Of a stretch of 64,000 nt of DNA, positions 45,182 through 53,814 are shown piece after piece. Position numbers and translations under genes: made by a program. Location of the stretch: NCBI RefSeq assembly GCF_022815645.1, contig NZ_JALGRO010000007.1, positions 150,591 to 214,590 of the forward strand, in the 5' to 3' direction. Source of the DNA: Curtobacterium sp. VKM Ac-2922. GTDB taxonomy: Bacteria; Actinomycetota; Actinomycetes; Actinomycetales; Microbacteriaceae. The notes under the pieces were generated by a model that had not been told where the DNA came from, made no database searches, and was given only the letters and a program-made list of their open reading frames with translations. How positions within the stretch are numbered: position 1 is the stretch's first letter; each line of letters opens with the position of its first letter.

Positions 45182-45967
45182 CTACGCGAAGCGCTGCCAC
45201 TCCGGCTTGTGGTCGTACGTGTACCGGTAGTAGTCGGCGAGCCGCAGCTCGGCCGCGGCTGCCTCGTCGACCACGACGGTGGCGTGCTCGTGCAGCTGCA
45301 GCGCGGAGCCGGGCACGAACGACGACAGCGGCCCCTCGACGGCCGCGGCGATCGCGGCGGCCTTGGACGCCCCCTGCGCGACGAGCACCAGGTGCCGGGC
45401 TTCGAGGATGGTGCCGAGGCCCTGCGTCATGCAGTGCGTCGGGACCTGCTCGGGGGTGTCGAAGAACCGGGCGTTCGCTTCGCGCGTCGACGGCGCGAGC
45501 GTCTTGATCCGGGTGCGGGACGCGAACGACGACGTCGGCTCGTTGAACCCGATGTGCCCGTTCGCGCCGATGCCCAGGATCTGGACGTCGATGCCACCCG
45601 CGGCACGGATCGCGGCGTCGTACTCCTTCGCCGCGAACGCCAGGTCCGAAGCGCGTCCGTCGGGCACGCGGACCCGGCTGGGCTCGAAGCCGAGCGGGGC
45701 GACCACGTCGCGGGCGATGACGCTGGCGTAGGACTCGGGGTGTTCCAGCGGGATGCCGACGTACTCGTCCAGTGCGAAGCCGCGCGCCTGGGCGAAGCTG
45801 ATCTCGCCGGCATCGACGCGACGACGCAGGTCGGCGTAGATGCCCTGCGGGCTGGACCCGGTCGCCAGGCCGATCACGGCGGCGGGCTTCTCGGTGACGA
45901 CGGACGCGATCTTCGCCGCGGCGACCCGACCGACCTCGGCCGGCGTGGGCAGGATGATGATCTCCAC
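45182..45967 (-). CDS. nagB: Glucosamine-6-phosphate deaminase
   Basis: This encodes 261 residues from a GTG at 45967. It converts glucosamine-6-P to fructose-6-P and ammonia. Motifs are VIGLATGSSPQGIYADLRRR (sugar-phosphate loop, about 33-52), FALDEYVGIPLEHPESY (catalytic Asp and Glu, about 65-81) and GIGANGHIGFNEP (about 133-145). It completes GlcNAc breakdown with nagA. A TAGGCT six bases before the GTG suggests leaderless transcription. Confidence 0.95.
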   Translation of the reverse strand: MEIIILPTPAEVGRVAAAKIASVVTEKPAAVIGLATGSSPQGIYADLRRRVDAGEISFAQARGFALDEYVGIPLEHPESYASVIARDVVAPLGFEPSRVRVPDGRASDLAFAAKEYDAAIRAAGGIDVQILGIGANGHIGFNEPTSSFASRTRIKTLAPSTREANARFFDTPEQVPTHCMTQGLGTILEARHLVLVAQGASKAAAIAAAVEGPLSSFVPGSALQLHEHATVVVDEAAAAELRLADYYRYTYDHKPEWQRFA

Positions 45968-45973
45968 GCTCCC

Positions 45974-45979
45974 AGCCTA
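45974..45979 (-). promoter_or_regulatory. -10 hexamer for leaderless nagB
   Basis: TAGGCT on the minus strand lies six bases before the GTG at 45967. Confidence 0.45.
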
Positions 45980-46097
45980 CTGGTCATGACCACTGCGACG
46001 GAAGCGGTCCGGTCGACGTTGTCATCGCACTCGGGATGACGCCAGTTGGTATTTCGTATTCTGCATGGACCTGCCCATCGACCTGGAGCACCACTTC

Positions 46098-47522
46098 ATG
46101 CAGAAGCCCCGCAAGTACATCCCCACCGCCCTGGCCGCCGCCGCACTCGCTGCCGTCGCCGCCGGCAGCCTGCTCGCGCCGGCCGCCGCGAACGCCGCCG
46201 AGTCGCCCGAGGCCCCGATCATCCAGACCGCCCTGTTCGGCGGCGACACCGTCGACATCGCCCCGGGGTACCTGACCGTCGACGACTCTGCTGCGATGTC
46301 GTTCGGCGTCAGCACCGGGAAGGTGACCTCGGGCACGATGACCGTCCGCGACACCGACGGCAGCCCGCTCTGCACGGCGCCGATCAGCCTGTCGTCCGGC
46401 CAGGGCTTCGCGCTCTGCGCCACCGACGCGCCGCTGTCCGTCGGTGAGCACTCGGTCACGGCCGTCAGCGGGTCCGACGTCGGCACGTCCGCGGCCTCGC
46501 ACGCCCTCGACGTGACGGTCGTCGCGTCCGACGACGCCGAGACGCCTGGCGACGGCGGCGAGCAGCCCGGCGACGGGCAGCCCGGCGGCGAGCACGCTCC
46601 GGCCGCACCGGAGTACGTCCTCGGCGACACCTCCGGCGACCGCCAGCAGGTCTTCCTGGCGAACGCGCCCGCCCTCGGCAACGGCAACAGCGGCTCGAAC
46701 CACGCCGTGATCCGTGACGCCGGCGGCGCCGTCGTGCAGGACCGCTCGTGGAACGGCCCGCTCGGTGACCAGGGGCTGGGCGTGTGGCTGGTCGCGCCGC
46801 ACGGCGAGAAGACGGTCTACACCGCCGAGTACACGACCGCTGCGGGCACCTCCGCTCGCACCGAGGTGGTGCTGGAGCGCGCGTCCGCCGACCTGCCGGC
46901 ACCGAAGCTCCCCTTCGAGCCGCACGTCGCCGGCAGCCGCGTCGTCTTCGACGTCTACGGCGTCGCGGGAGCGACCCTGACGTTGACCGACAGCGACGGC
47001 TCGACCAAGACGGCGACGTTCGGCAGCGCCGGCCTGGCGCAGGTCATCGGCACCGTCGCGACGAACAGCGACAACGCGTACTCCATGGTGCAGTCGAAGG
47101 ACGGCCAGACCTCGGCGGCGCTGACCCAGCACGTCGACACCCGCACCGACGGTGGCCAGCCCGGTGACGGCGGCCAGCCCGGTGACGGCGGCCAGCCCGG
47201 TGACGGCGGCCAGCCCGGTGACGGCGGCCAGCCCGGTCAGGGTGACGTCGTCACCGCGCCGACCCTGGTCTCCGGCCACGTGCTGAACGACCTGAAGCGC
47301 GCCGAGGTCCAGATCGCCGTCGACCCTGCCGACGTCCGCAAGCCGAACGCGTTCTTCGTCTTCACGGACGAGGACGGCACCGTGACCCGCGTGCCGATGC
47401 ACGACAAGTGGGAGTACACCATCAAGGTGTCGACCCCGAAGTCGCAGGAGATCACGGTCGTCAAGGAGATCGACGGCAAGCGATCGGCTCCGAGCGCGAT
47501 CACGATCCGCGGGCGCGAGTAG
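46098..47522 (+). CDS. Secreted repeat-linker protein of unknown function
   Basis: This encodes 474 residues from ATG 46098, preceded by TGGAGCACC. A signal peptide (about 1-32) ends AAANAAE. Several beta-rich, Ig- or bacterial-surface-like domains follow, with phrases such as VTSGTMTVRDTDGSPLC and GVAGATLTLTDSDGSTKTA. Two Gly/Gln/Pro linkers separate them, near residue 150 and at about 352-382, the latter built from GQPGDG repeats. No LPxTG or TM anchor is present, so it should be secreted or non-covalently surface-bound. The two cysteines near 95 and 107 may pair. Function unknown. Confidence 0.75.
   Translation: MQKPRKYIPTALAAAALAAVAAGSLLAPAAANAAESPEAPIIQTALFGGDTVDIAPGYLTVDDSAAMSFGVSTGKVTSGTMTVRDTDGSPLCTAPISLSSGQGFALCATDAPLSVGEHSVTAVSGSDVGTSAASHALDVTVVASDDAETPGDGGEQPGDGQPGGEHAPAAPEYVLGDTSGDRQQVFLANAPALGNGNSGSNHAVIRDAGGAVVQDRSWNGPLGDQGLGVWLVAPHGEKTVYTAEYTTAAGTSARTEVVLERASADLPAPKLPFEPHVAGSRVVFDVYGVAGATLTLTDSDGSTKTATFGSAGLAQVIGTVATNSDNAYSMVQSKDGQTSAALTQHVDTRTDGGQPGDGGQPGDGGQPGDGGQPGDGGQPGQGDVVTAPTLVSGHVLNDLKRAEVQIAVDPADVRKPNAFFVFTDEDGTVTRVPMHDKWEYTIKVSTPKSQEITVVKEIDGKRSAPSAITIRGRE
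47154..47243 (+). repeat. Five tandem 18-base units (GQPGDG linker)
   Basis: Units of GGCCAGCCCGGTGACGGC run head to tail, four near-identical and a fifth diverged (GGTCAGGGT end). They encode a flexible linker in the secreted protein. Such identical units are prone to copy-number change by slippage. Confidence 0.9.
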
Positions 47523-47599
47523 CCCCCCACCGGCACACGCAGGACGGCGGGACACCACCACGGTGTCCCGCCGTTCGGCGTTCGGCGTTCGGGCGCCGG

Positions 47600-47605
47600 T
47601 AGCGT
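47600..47605 (+). promoter_or_regulatory. -10 hexamer for leaderless NUDIX gene
   Basis: TAGCGT is followed by six bases and the ATG at 47612. Confidence 0.45.
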
Positions 47606-47611
47606 TGCGGC

Positions 47612-48091
47612 ATGCCCACTCCCGAGTTCGTCCTGGCCCTGCGCGAGAAGATCGGCACCGACCTGCTCTGGCTGACCGGGGTCACGGCGGTGGTCACCCG
47701 CGGCGACGGCGACGACCGCGAACTGCTGGTCGTCCGACGCGCGGACACCGGGGCACTCACCCCCGTGACCGGCATCGTCGACCCCAGCGAGGAACCCGCG
47801 GTCGCCGCCGAGCGCGAGGTGCTCGAGGAAGCCGACGTGGTCGCCGTCGCCGAACGGCTGGCAGGGGTGCGGACCCTGCCGGAGATGACCTACCCGAACG
47901 GTGACCGAGCGCAGTACCTCGACCTGGTGTTCGCGTGCCGCTGGGTGTCCGGCGAACCGTTCCCCGCCGACGGCGAGAACACCGAGGCCTTCTGGGCGCC
48001 CGTCACGGCGCTGCCCGCGATGTCCGCGGACATGCGCGAGCGCGTGCGGATCGGCCTGTCCGACGACCCGCGGGCGCACTTCCGACGCTGA
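47612..48091 (+). CDS. NUDIX hydrolase
   Basis: This encodes 159 residues. The NUDIX core has VTGIVDPSEEPAVAAEREVL followed by EEADVV, which fits GX5EX7REUXEEXGU except that the final Gly is replaced by Asp. The N-terminal WLTGVTAVVTRGDGDDRELL strand and a DLVFACRWVSGEPFPADGEN segment are typical of this actinobacterial group. The substrate is a nucleoside diphosphate derivative of unknown identity. Convergent with the ABC ATPase gene four bases later. Confidence 0.85.
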   Translation: MPTPEFVLALREKIGTDLLWLTGVTAVVTRGDGDDRELLVVRRADTGALTPVTGIVDPSEEPAVAAEREVLEEADVVAVAERLAGVRTLPEMTYPNGDRAQYLDLVFACRWVSGEPFPADGENTEAFWAPVTALPAMSADMRERVRIGLSDDPRAHFRR

Positions 48092-48095
48092 CGCC

Positions 48096-49166
48096 CTACG
48101 CGATCGGGGCGATGGCGACGGGCGCGCCGAGCAGCCGGATCGCGACGGCGTCGCCGGTCGACCGGCGGTCCCCGACCTCGTGCTGCACCGTCACGATGGT
48201 GTCGTCGTCGAGCCGCAGGGTGGTGCGCCGGATCGAGCCGAGGAAGCTCGACGACACGACGGTGCCGGTGACGCCCTCGGCAGCGAACGCGATGTCCTCC
48301 GGCCGGACGTAGGCCAGCACGGGGCCGTCCGCCACCGTGGGGTCGAGTGCCGGCACCCGGAACCCGTACACGAACACGTCGCCGCCACGCAGGTCGCCCC
48401 GCAACCGGTTCGACTGCCCGACGAAGTCCGCCGTGAACGCCGATGACGGCGCGCGGTAGAGCTCCTCGGGCGTGCCGATCTGCTCGATGTTGCCCGCGTT
48501 CATCACCGCGATCCGGTCCGAGACGGCGAGCGCCTCCTCTTGGTCGTGGGTGACGAACACCGTCGTGATGCCGAGGTCGGTCTGGATGCGGCGGATCTCC
48601 TCGCGCAACGAGACCCGGACCTTGGCGTCGAGCGCCGACAGCGGTTCGTCGAGCAGCAGCACGCGCGGGCGGGTGACGAGCGCACGGGCGAGTGCCACGC
48701 GCTGCTGCTGCCCACCGGAGAGCTGGTGCGGGAACCGGTCGGCGAAGTCGGCGAGGTGCACCATGTCGAGGGCGTCGACGACCCGTTCGCGGCGGGCCGC
48801 AGCCGGCACACGGCGCATCTCGAGGCCGAACGCCACGTTCTGCCGCACGGTCATGTGCGGGAACAGCGAGTACTGCTGGAACACCATGCCCATGTCCCGC
48901 TTGTTCGCCGGGGTGCTCGCGACGTCCTCGCCGTCGATGCGGATGGCGCCGGCGTCGATCGCCTCGAGCCCGGCCAGTGCCCGGAGCGCGGTCGTCTTGC
49001 CGCAGCCGGACGGGCCGAGGAGCGACAGGAACTCGCCGGGTTCGATCCGCAGGGACAGGCCGGTGAGGGCTCGGTGGGTGCCGTAGCGCTTCTCGACGGC
49101 GTCGAGCTCGACGACGGCGCCGGTGCCGGACAGGGATGCGGGGGCAGCGGGTGCGGTGGTGGTCAT
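48096..49166 (-). CDS. ABC transporter ATPase, PotA/FbpC type
   Basis: This encodes 356 residues. Walker A is GPSGCGKTT, Q-loop FQQYSLFPH, signature [15 protein letters not shown], Walker B LLLDEPLSALD and switch VTHDQEEAL. From about 245 a TOBE domain follows (AYVRPEDIAF). This is the CUT1/polyamine/iron-type importer ATPase. It is last in a four-gene minus-strand operon with two permeases and a binding lipoprotein, and its start overlaps the upstream permease stop by four bases. Confidence 0.92.
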   Translation of the reverse strand: MTTTAPAAPASLSGTGAVVELDAVEKRYGTHRALTGLSLRIEPGEFLSLLGPSGCGKTTALRALAGLEAIDAGAIRIDGEDVASTPANKRDMGMVFQQYSLFPHMTVRQNVAFGLEMRRVPAAARRERVVDALDMVHLADFADRFPHQLSGGQQQRVALARALVTRPRVLLLDEPLSALDAKVRVSLREEIRRIQTDLGITTVFVTHDQEEALAVSDRIAVMNAGNIEQIGTPEELYRAPSSAFTADFVGQSNRLRGDLRGGDVFVYGFRVPALDPTVADGPVLAYVRPEDIAFAAEGVTGTVVSSSFLGSIRRTTLRLDDDTIVTVQHEVGDRRSTGDAVAIRLLGAPVAIAPIA

Positions 49167-50056
49167 GCGGGGTCCTTGGGGTGGGGACGACGGACGCGCG
49201 TGCGGCGCTGCCCGATCCGGCCGATGGCGACGAGCAGCACGAAGCCGAACACCAGGGCGCCGAGCGAGAAGATCGCCGCGACGTACGGGTCGGTCCCCTG
49301 CACCAGGAGCAGTGCCGTCTGGAAGGTGGTGCGGGAGAGGAACGACGCCAGGGTGTACTCACCGAGGACGACGGTGATCGTGAGGAAGCACGCGGCCAGG
49401 ATCCCCCGTCGCAGGTTCGGCAGGAGCACCCGCCACGTCACCGTCCACCACGAGGCCCCGAGGGACCGGGCGGCCTCGGTCAGCGTGATCATGTCCATCG
49501 CGGTGATGGCGGCGGAGATCGGACGGAACGCGAACGGCAACGCGATGATGCCGATCGCGAAGGACAGCGTCCAGGCGCCGGAACCGAACACCTGGGCGAC
49601 GACCTGGTACACGGGCACGAACCCGACGACCAGCACGACGACCGGCACGGTGATCGGCACCAGGCAGACGAACTCCAGGATGCGTCGGAGCCGCGGGTGG
49701 TGCAGCGCGGTGATGACCTGGGCGGGCAGCAGCACGAGCAGGACGATCGCGACGGCGATGACCGCGATCACGAGCGACGCGCCGAGGCCGTCGAACACGG
49801 GCTGGTAGGTGCCGGCGTTCGCCGGGTCCGCGATGGCCGTGTAGTGGGTCGTCGTCAGGCTGCCGTCGGTGCCCTGGCGGAAGGTGAACTGCGCCAGGGC
49901 GACCAGCGGGACGGCGAAGACGAGTCCGACGACGACCAGGACCATCGCTGCGGTGCCCCGTGACGGGGCCGCGCCGAACCGCGGGACGCGAGCAGGGCCT
50001 CCAGACCGGACGGACCGGATGGACCGGGCCGGACGTGCCGGCGCTCCCGCGCTCAT
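49163..50056 (-). CDS. ABC transporter permease (PotC-like)
   Basis: This encodes 297 residues from an ATG at 50056 overlapping the upstream stop (ATGA). An ATG three codons earlier would give a longer overlap. It has six TM segments after a basic, Arg/Pro-rich N-terminus. The coupling loop LTEAARSLGASWWTVTWRVL contacts the ATPase. It pairs with the permease at 50053-51030. Confidence 0.9.
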   Translation of the reverse strand: MSAGAPARPARSIRSVRSGGPARVPRFGAAPSRGTAAMVLVVVGLVFAVPLVALAQFTFRQGTDGSLTTTHYTAIADPANAGTYQPVFDGLGASLVIAVIAVAIVLLVLLPAQVITALHHPRLRRILEFVCLVPITVPVVVLVVGFVPVYQVVAQVFGSGAWTLSFAIGIIALPFAFRPISAAITAMDMITLTEAARSLGASWWTVTWRVLLPNLRRGILAACFLTITVVLGEYTLASFLSRTTFQTALLLVQGTDPYVAAIFSLGALVFGFVLLVAIGRIGQRRTRVRRPHPKDPA

Positions 50057-51030
50057 CGCTGCCACCGGGCGGCGCGACGCTGCAGCAGCGAGTACGCGCC
50101 CATCACGACCGCCATCACGACGACCATGCCGAGGGCCAGGACACCGGCCACGTTCTGCAGGCCGATGAGCGTCTCACTGGTGAGCTGCGCGCGGATCGTC
50201 AGCGGGACGATGCCGCCCTGCGAGATGAGTGCCGCGGCGGTCGCGAACGACGAGAACCCGTTCGCGAACAGCAGCAGCAGCGATCCCCAGAACGCCGGCG
50301 CGAGCACGGGCAGGGCCACGCGACGCCAGTACGTGGCGCGCGATGCTCCGAGGGTCGCGGCGGCCTCACCCCACTGCGTCTTGACGCCCTCGAGTGCCGG
50401 CATGAACGTCAGGACCATCAGCGGTACCTGGAAGTAGACGTACGGGATCACCAGCCCGGGCACCGTGTACAGGAAGGCGCCGTCGGCGTTGAGGTCCCAG
50501 TGGAAGGTGGAGACGAGCCACGCCGTCACGAGTCCCTGCGTGCCGATCGTCGCGATGAACGCGAACGCCAGCATCACGCCGCCGAACTGGGCCAGGACGC
50601 TGGCGGCGGAGTCGATCATCGACCGGACGATGCCGTCCGGCCGGAGCGCGGCGAGCGCCCAGCACACGACGGCACCGATCACGGCACCGATCACGGCGGA
50701 GGCCGCGGACAGCCCGAACGAGCCGCCGAAGGCCCGCAGCACGCTGGGGTCGCGGAACGCGGCGAGGTTCGCGAGCGTCAGGTGCCCCGACGCGTCGAAG
50801 AACCCGGACCCGACGGCCAGGACCGCGGGGACGGCGAGGAAGAGCAGGACGTACGCGGCGAACGGGGTCAGGCCGAGCCACGCGATGCCGCCGCGGCGCC
50901 GGACACGGGGTCCGGCGTCGCGGCGGGCGGTGGCACCGGCGCCCTCGGCCCGGGTCGCGGTCGCCTGCTCGCCGGAGACGAGGGTGGCGGCCGGGACCCC
51001 GGCCGCACCGGGCGCCGATGCGGTGGTCAT
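50053..51030 (-). CDS. ABC transporter permease (PotB-like)
   Basis: This encodes 325 residues from an ATG at 51030, five bases after the binding-protein stop. It has an Ala-rich cytoplasmic N-terminus of about 55 residues and then six TM segments. The coupling loop reads WGEAAATLGASRATYWRRVA. It forms the channel with the next gene product. Confidence 0.9.
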   Translation of the reverse strand: MTTASAPGAAGVPAATLVSGEQATATRAEGAGATARRDAGPRVRRRGGIAWLGLTPFAAYVLLFLAVPAVLAVGSGFFDASGHLTLANLAAFRDPSVLRAFGGSFGLSAASAVIGAVIGAVVCWALAALRPDGIVRSMIDSAASVLAQFGGVMLAFAFIATIGTQGLVTAWLVSTFHWDLNADGAFLYTVPGLVIPYVYFQVPLMVLTFMPALEGVKTQWGEAAATLGASRATYWRRVALPVLAPAFWGSLLLLFANGFSSFATAAALISQGGIVPLTIRAQLTSETLIGLQNVAGVLALGMVVVMAVVMGAYSLLQRRAARWQR

Positions 51031-51035
51031 GCTGG

Positions 51036-52184
51036 TCAGGACCCCATCGTCGAGGACCACTTGGCCGCCAGGACCTTGGCGGCAGCGGTGACCTGGTCGT
51101 CGCTCAGCTCGACGTAGTCCTTCGGCGCGCCACCGGCGGCCTCGAGTGCGTCCTTGTCGACCTTGCCCGACTTCTCGAGCGCGGCGAGGGTCGACGGGAA
51201 CGCGCCGGCCTGCAGGTAGAGGTTCTGCGCCGTGGCGCTGGCGATGTACTCCTGCCACAGGCGTGCGGCCGCGGGGTGCGGGGCGTCCTTGTTGATCGCC
51301 TGCGAGTAGTAGGAGCCGAGCGCCTGCCCCTCGGGGACGACGGTCTTCCAGTGCTTGTTGCCCGACGCGCCGGCGTCCGGACCCCAGGCCAGGTTGTTGT
51401 AGGACCACTGGATGACGACCGGGGTCTCGCCCGAGGCGACCGTGGCCTGCGACGGCAGGACGTTCTGGAAGTTGCCGGCCTGCTTGAGCTTGCCGAAGTA
51501 GTCGACGCCCTTGGTGATGTCGTCGGCCGAGCCACCGTTCTCCAGCGCCGCCAGGTACACCGCGCTGGCGGCCTGGTTCGCCTGGGTCGGGTCACCGGCG
51601 ATCGAGACCTTGCCCTTGTACTCCGAGCCGAGCAGGTCCTTCAGGTCCTTCGGGGCGTCCGTGATCTTGCTGGAGTCGTACCCGATCGACATCAGGCCCG
51701 TGTAGTCGCGGGTCCAGGCGCCGTCCTTGTCCTTCAGGTTCGTGGGGATGTCGTTCCAGTTCGCGACCTTGTAGTCTGTCAGCAGGTCGAGGTTCTGCTG
51801 CAGCACCGCGTTGCCCAGGTCGAGCACGTCCGGTGCGGTCGACTGGCCCTTCTGCGACTTCACGGCGGCGACCTCGTCGGCGCTCGACCCGTTCGGGTTC
51901 GCCGAGTTGATCGTGATGCCGTACTTCTGCTTGAAGCCGTCGATGATCTTGCCGTAGTTCGCCCAGGTCGGCGGGAGCGCGATCACGTTGAGCTGTCCCT
52001 CGGCCTTGGCGGCCTTGACCAGGGCGTCCATGCCGCCGGCGGACTGGGCGCTCGTTGCGGTCTTCCAGGCGGCGGCGCCGCTGCTGCTGCCGGTCGAGGC
52101 CGAGCTCGTCGCCGAGCAACCGGCGAGGGTGACCACTGCGGCGGCGGCGAGGGCGATGCCGGCCAGGGTGCGCTTGTTCTGCAC
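51036..52184 (-). CDS. ABC transporter substrate-binding lipoprotein
   Basis: This encodes 382 residues from a GTG at 52184 with an AAAGG ribosome site. The signal peptide has lipobox LAGC (about 23). The mature protein is of the extracellular polyamine/iron/phosphonate solute-binding type (bilobed, class II), with phrases LNVIALPPTWANYGKIIDGF, TAPDVLDLGNAV and VVIQWSYNNLAWGPDAGA. The ligand cannot be told; spermidine/putrescine, 2-aminoethylphosphonate or ferric iron are all possible in this family. First gene of the four-gene operon. Confidence 0.88.
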   Translation of the reverse strand: MQNKRTLAGIALAAAAVVTLAGCSATSSASTGSSSGAAAWKTATSAQSAGGMDALVKAAKAEGQLNVIALPPTWANYGKIIDGFKQKYGITINSANPNGSSADEVAAVKSQKGQSTAPDVLDLGNAVLQQNLDLLTDYKVANWNDIPTNLKDKDGAWTRDYTGLMSIGYDSSKITDAPKDLKDLLGSEYKGKVSIAGDPTQANQAASAVYLAALENGGSADDITKGVDYFGKLKQAGNFQNVLPSQATVASGETPVVIQWSYNNLAWGPDAGASGNKHWKTVVPEGQALGSYYSQAINKDAPHPAAARLWQEYIASATAQNLYLQAGAFPSTLAALEKSGKVDKDALEAAGGAPKDYVELSDDQVTAAAKVLAAKWSSTMGS

Positions 52185-52359
52185 GGAGAGTGCCTTTCGG
52201 GTGCGTTCGGGGACCCTGGGGTTCGGGTTCTGGATGATCGTGGACGCGGCCGGTATCCGGCTCGTGGTGCAGTGGTGAACGCTGGCGGAACAGGCGGTGC
52301 GGTTGTACGGTTCCTCACGACGCGGCGGTCGCCGCTTCGGGCTCGGTCTGGAGGCCCGG

Positions 52360-52797
52360 GTGCAGTTCACGACGACGGTCCTGCAGGCGCGACAGACGGC
52401 GACCGGGTTGCCGGTCCCGCCCGAGGTCATCGATGCGTTGGGTGCGGGGAAGCGCCCGGCCGTGGTGGTCACGCTGGACGGTGGCTACACGTACCGCTCC
52501 ACCGTGGGGGTGATGGGCGGGCAGTTCCTGGTCCCGTTGTCGGCAGCGCACCGTGCGGCGTCCGGGGTCGCTGCCGGGGACACGGTCCAGGTCACGCTGG
52601 ACGTCGACGATGCGCCGCGCGCGGTGTCCCTGCCCGAGGACCTGGTGGCCGCGATGGACTCGGCGGGGGTGCGGCCGGCGTTCGACGCGCTGTCGAACTC
52701 GCGGCAGCGGGCGCTGGCCGATCCGGTGGAGCAGGCGAAGGCCGCGGAGACCCGGCAGCGCCGCATCGACAAGGCCGTGGAGTCGCTCCGGGGTTGA
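52360..52797 (+). CDS. DUF1905/YdeI-OmpD-associated family protein
   Basis: This encodes 145 residues from a GTG at 52360 preceded by TGGAGG. The DUF1905 domain (about 1-90) begins VQFTTTVLQARQTATGLPVP and contains GKRPAVVVTLDGGYTYRSTV and GDTVQVTLDVDDAPR. A C-terminal YdeI-like helical part follows, with FDALSNSRQRALADPVEQAK and the RIDKAVESL end. The family is sometimes named for bacteriocin protection, but its function is unsettled. Confidence 0.82.
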   Translation: MQFTTTVLQARQTATGLPVPPEVIDALGAGKRPAVVVTLDGGYTYRSTVGVMGGQFLVPLSAAHRAASGVAAGDTVQVTLDVDDAPRAVSLPEDLVAAMDSAGVRPAFDALSNSRQRALADPVEQAKAAETRQRRIDKAVESLRG

Positions 52798-52821
52798 CGG
52801 GGCCCTTCCGGCGAAGGATGT

Positions 52822-52877
52822 GGAATCGCGCGTTGTCGGTCGGAAGTTCGGACCACCTCCGCGCGAAACGACTTCCT
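52822..52877. repeat. Dispersed palindromic repeat, copy A (degenerate)
   Basis: GGAATCGCGCG, then GTCGGTCGGAAGTTC, then CCTCCGCGCGAAACGACTTCC. It shares order and words with copies at 53653 and 60407. Confidence 0.5.
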
Positions 52878-52914
52878 GTGTGGGCCGCCGCGGGTCTCGC
52901 GAGACCGGGCTTGG

Positions 52915-53604
52915 TCAGGCCAGGTGGGCGACAGCGGAGAACTCGACGAGGGTCCAGGGCTGGCCGAGCCCCGCGCGACCCAGTCGGGTCAGGGACGCGT
53001 TGCCGACCGGGTTGGTGGCCGTGAACTCCGTCAGGGCCGCTTCGTCGAGGTCCAGGCACACCGCCACGGCCAGCGTCACCACGACGTCGTGCGCGGCGAT
53101 GACCAGGCGCGCGGGGCCGTCGACGCGGTCGATGTCCACGAAGACCGACCGCAGCCGGGCCTGGACGTCGACCCACGACTCGCCGCCCGCCGGCCGGTGG
53201 TAGTACTTGCCGAGCCGCTGTCGGCGTTCGTCCTCGTCCGGATGGCGGTTCGCCACGCCGCGCAGCGTGTGGCGCTCGAGCACGCCGAGCTCTCGGTCGC
53301 GCAATCGCTCGTCGACCCGTCGCGGCGGCTTGTCGACACCGCCGGCCTGGATCGCGATGTCGATCGTCTGCTGCGCCCGGAGGAAGGGCGACACCCACAG
53401 CGCGACCGGCACCGAGCCCATGCCCCGTTCGGCGAGCTCGGCACCGAGGGCTCTCGACTGCTGCTCACCGAGGGGGCTGAGCGGCACGTCGGGGTCGCGC
53501 TGTTCGATCGCGATCAGGTCGTCACCGGCCGCCTCGGCGCGCTCGGCAGCGACGTTCGCAGTGGACTCGCCGTGACGGACGAGCCAGATCTCGGTGACGG
53601 GCAT
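52915..53604 (-). CDS. Histidine phosphatase (phosphoglycerate mutase-like)
   Basis: This encodes 229 residues. The catalytic RHG is in IWLVRHGESTANVAAERAEA (residues 7-26). The second catalytic His is in VIAAHDVVVTLAV (about 170). SPLGEQQSRALGAEL and SPFLRAQQTIDIA are the usual phosphate-pocket segments. It is a broad-specificity phosphatase of unknown substrate. TAGCGT six bases before the ATG suggests a leaderless transcript. Confidence 0.88.
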   Translation of the reverse strand: MPVTEIWLVRHGESTANVAAERAEAAGDDLIAIEQRDPDVPLSPLGEQQSRALGAELAERGMGSVPVALWVSPFLRAQQTIDIAIQAGGVDKPPRRVDERLRDRELGVLERHTLRGVANRHPDEDERRQRLGKYYHRPAGGESWVDVQARLRSVFVDIDRVDGPARLVIAAHDVVVTLAVAVCLDLDEAALTEFTATNPVGNASLTRLGRAGLGQPWTLVEFSAVAHLA

Positions 53605-53610
53605 GCGCCC

Positions 53611-53616
53611 ACGCTA
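53611..53616 (-). promoter_or_regulatory. -10 hexamer for leaderless histidine phosphatase gene
   Basis: TAGCGT on the minus strand is followed by six bases and the ATG at 53604. Confidence 0.45.
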
Positions 53617-53652
53617 GGCCCCTGGGATCAACCGACCACCAGGCGGCGGAGA

Positions 53653-53729
53653 GTCGAAACGCGCGTGGTCGGTCGGGAACTCCGTCCCACCACGCGCGAT
53701 CCGACCCCCTGCGCGCGATTCGACTTCCT
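53653..53729. repeat. Dispersed palindromic repeat, copy B
   Basis: GTCGAAACGCGCGTGGTCGG, then GAACTCC and CCACCACGCGCGATCCGAC form an inverted repeat (CGCGCGTGG with CCACGCGCG). A further GCGCGCGATTCGACTTCC follows. Confidence 0.6.
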
Positions 53730-53814
53730 CCGCGCCACATGCACCCCGGGCCTGCCAACCCGGCGTGCAGCACGACGCCGGACGGACGCACCCGTGTCCG
53801 TCCGGCGCCGCGGT

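Noticed and set aside
47154..47243. CRISPR-like array
   Set aside because: 18-base units are directly adjacent without spacers and encode a GQPGDG linker in frame.
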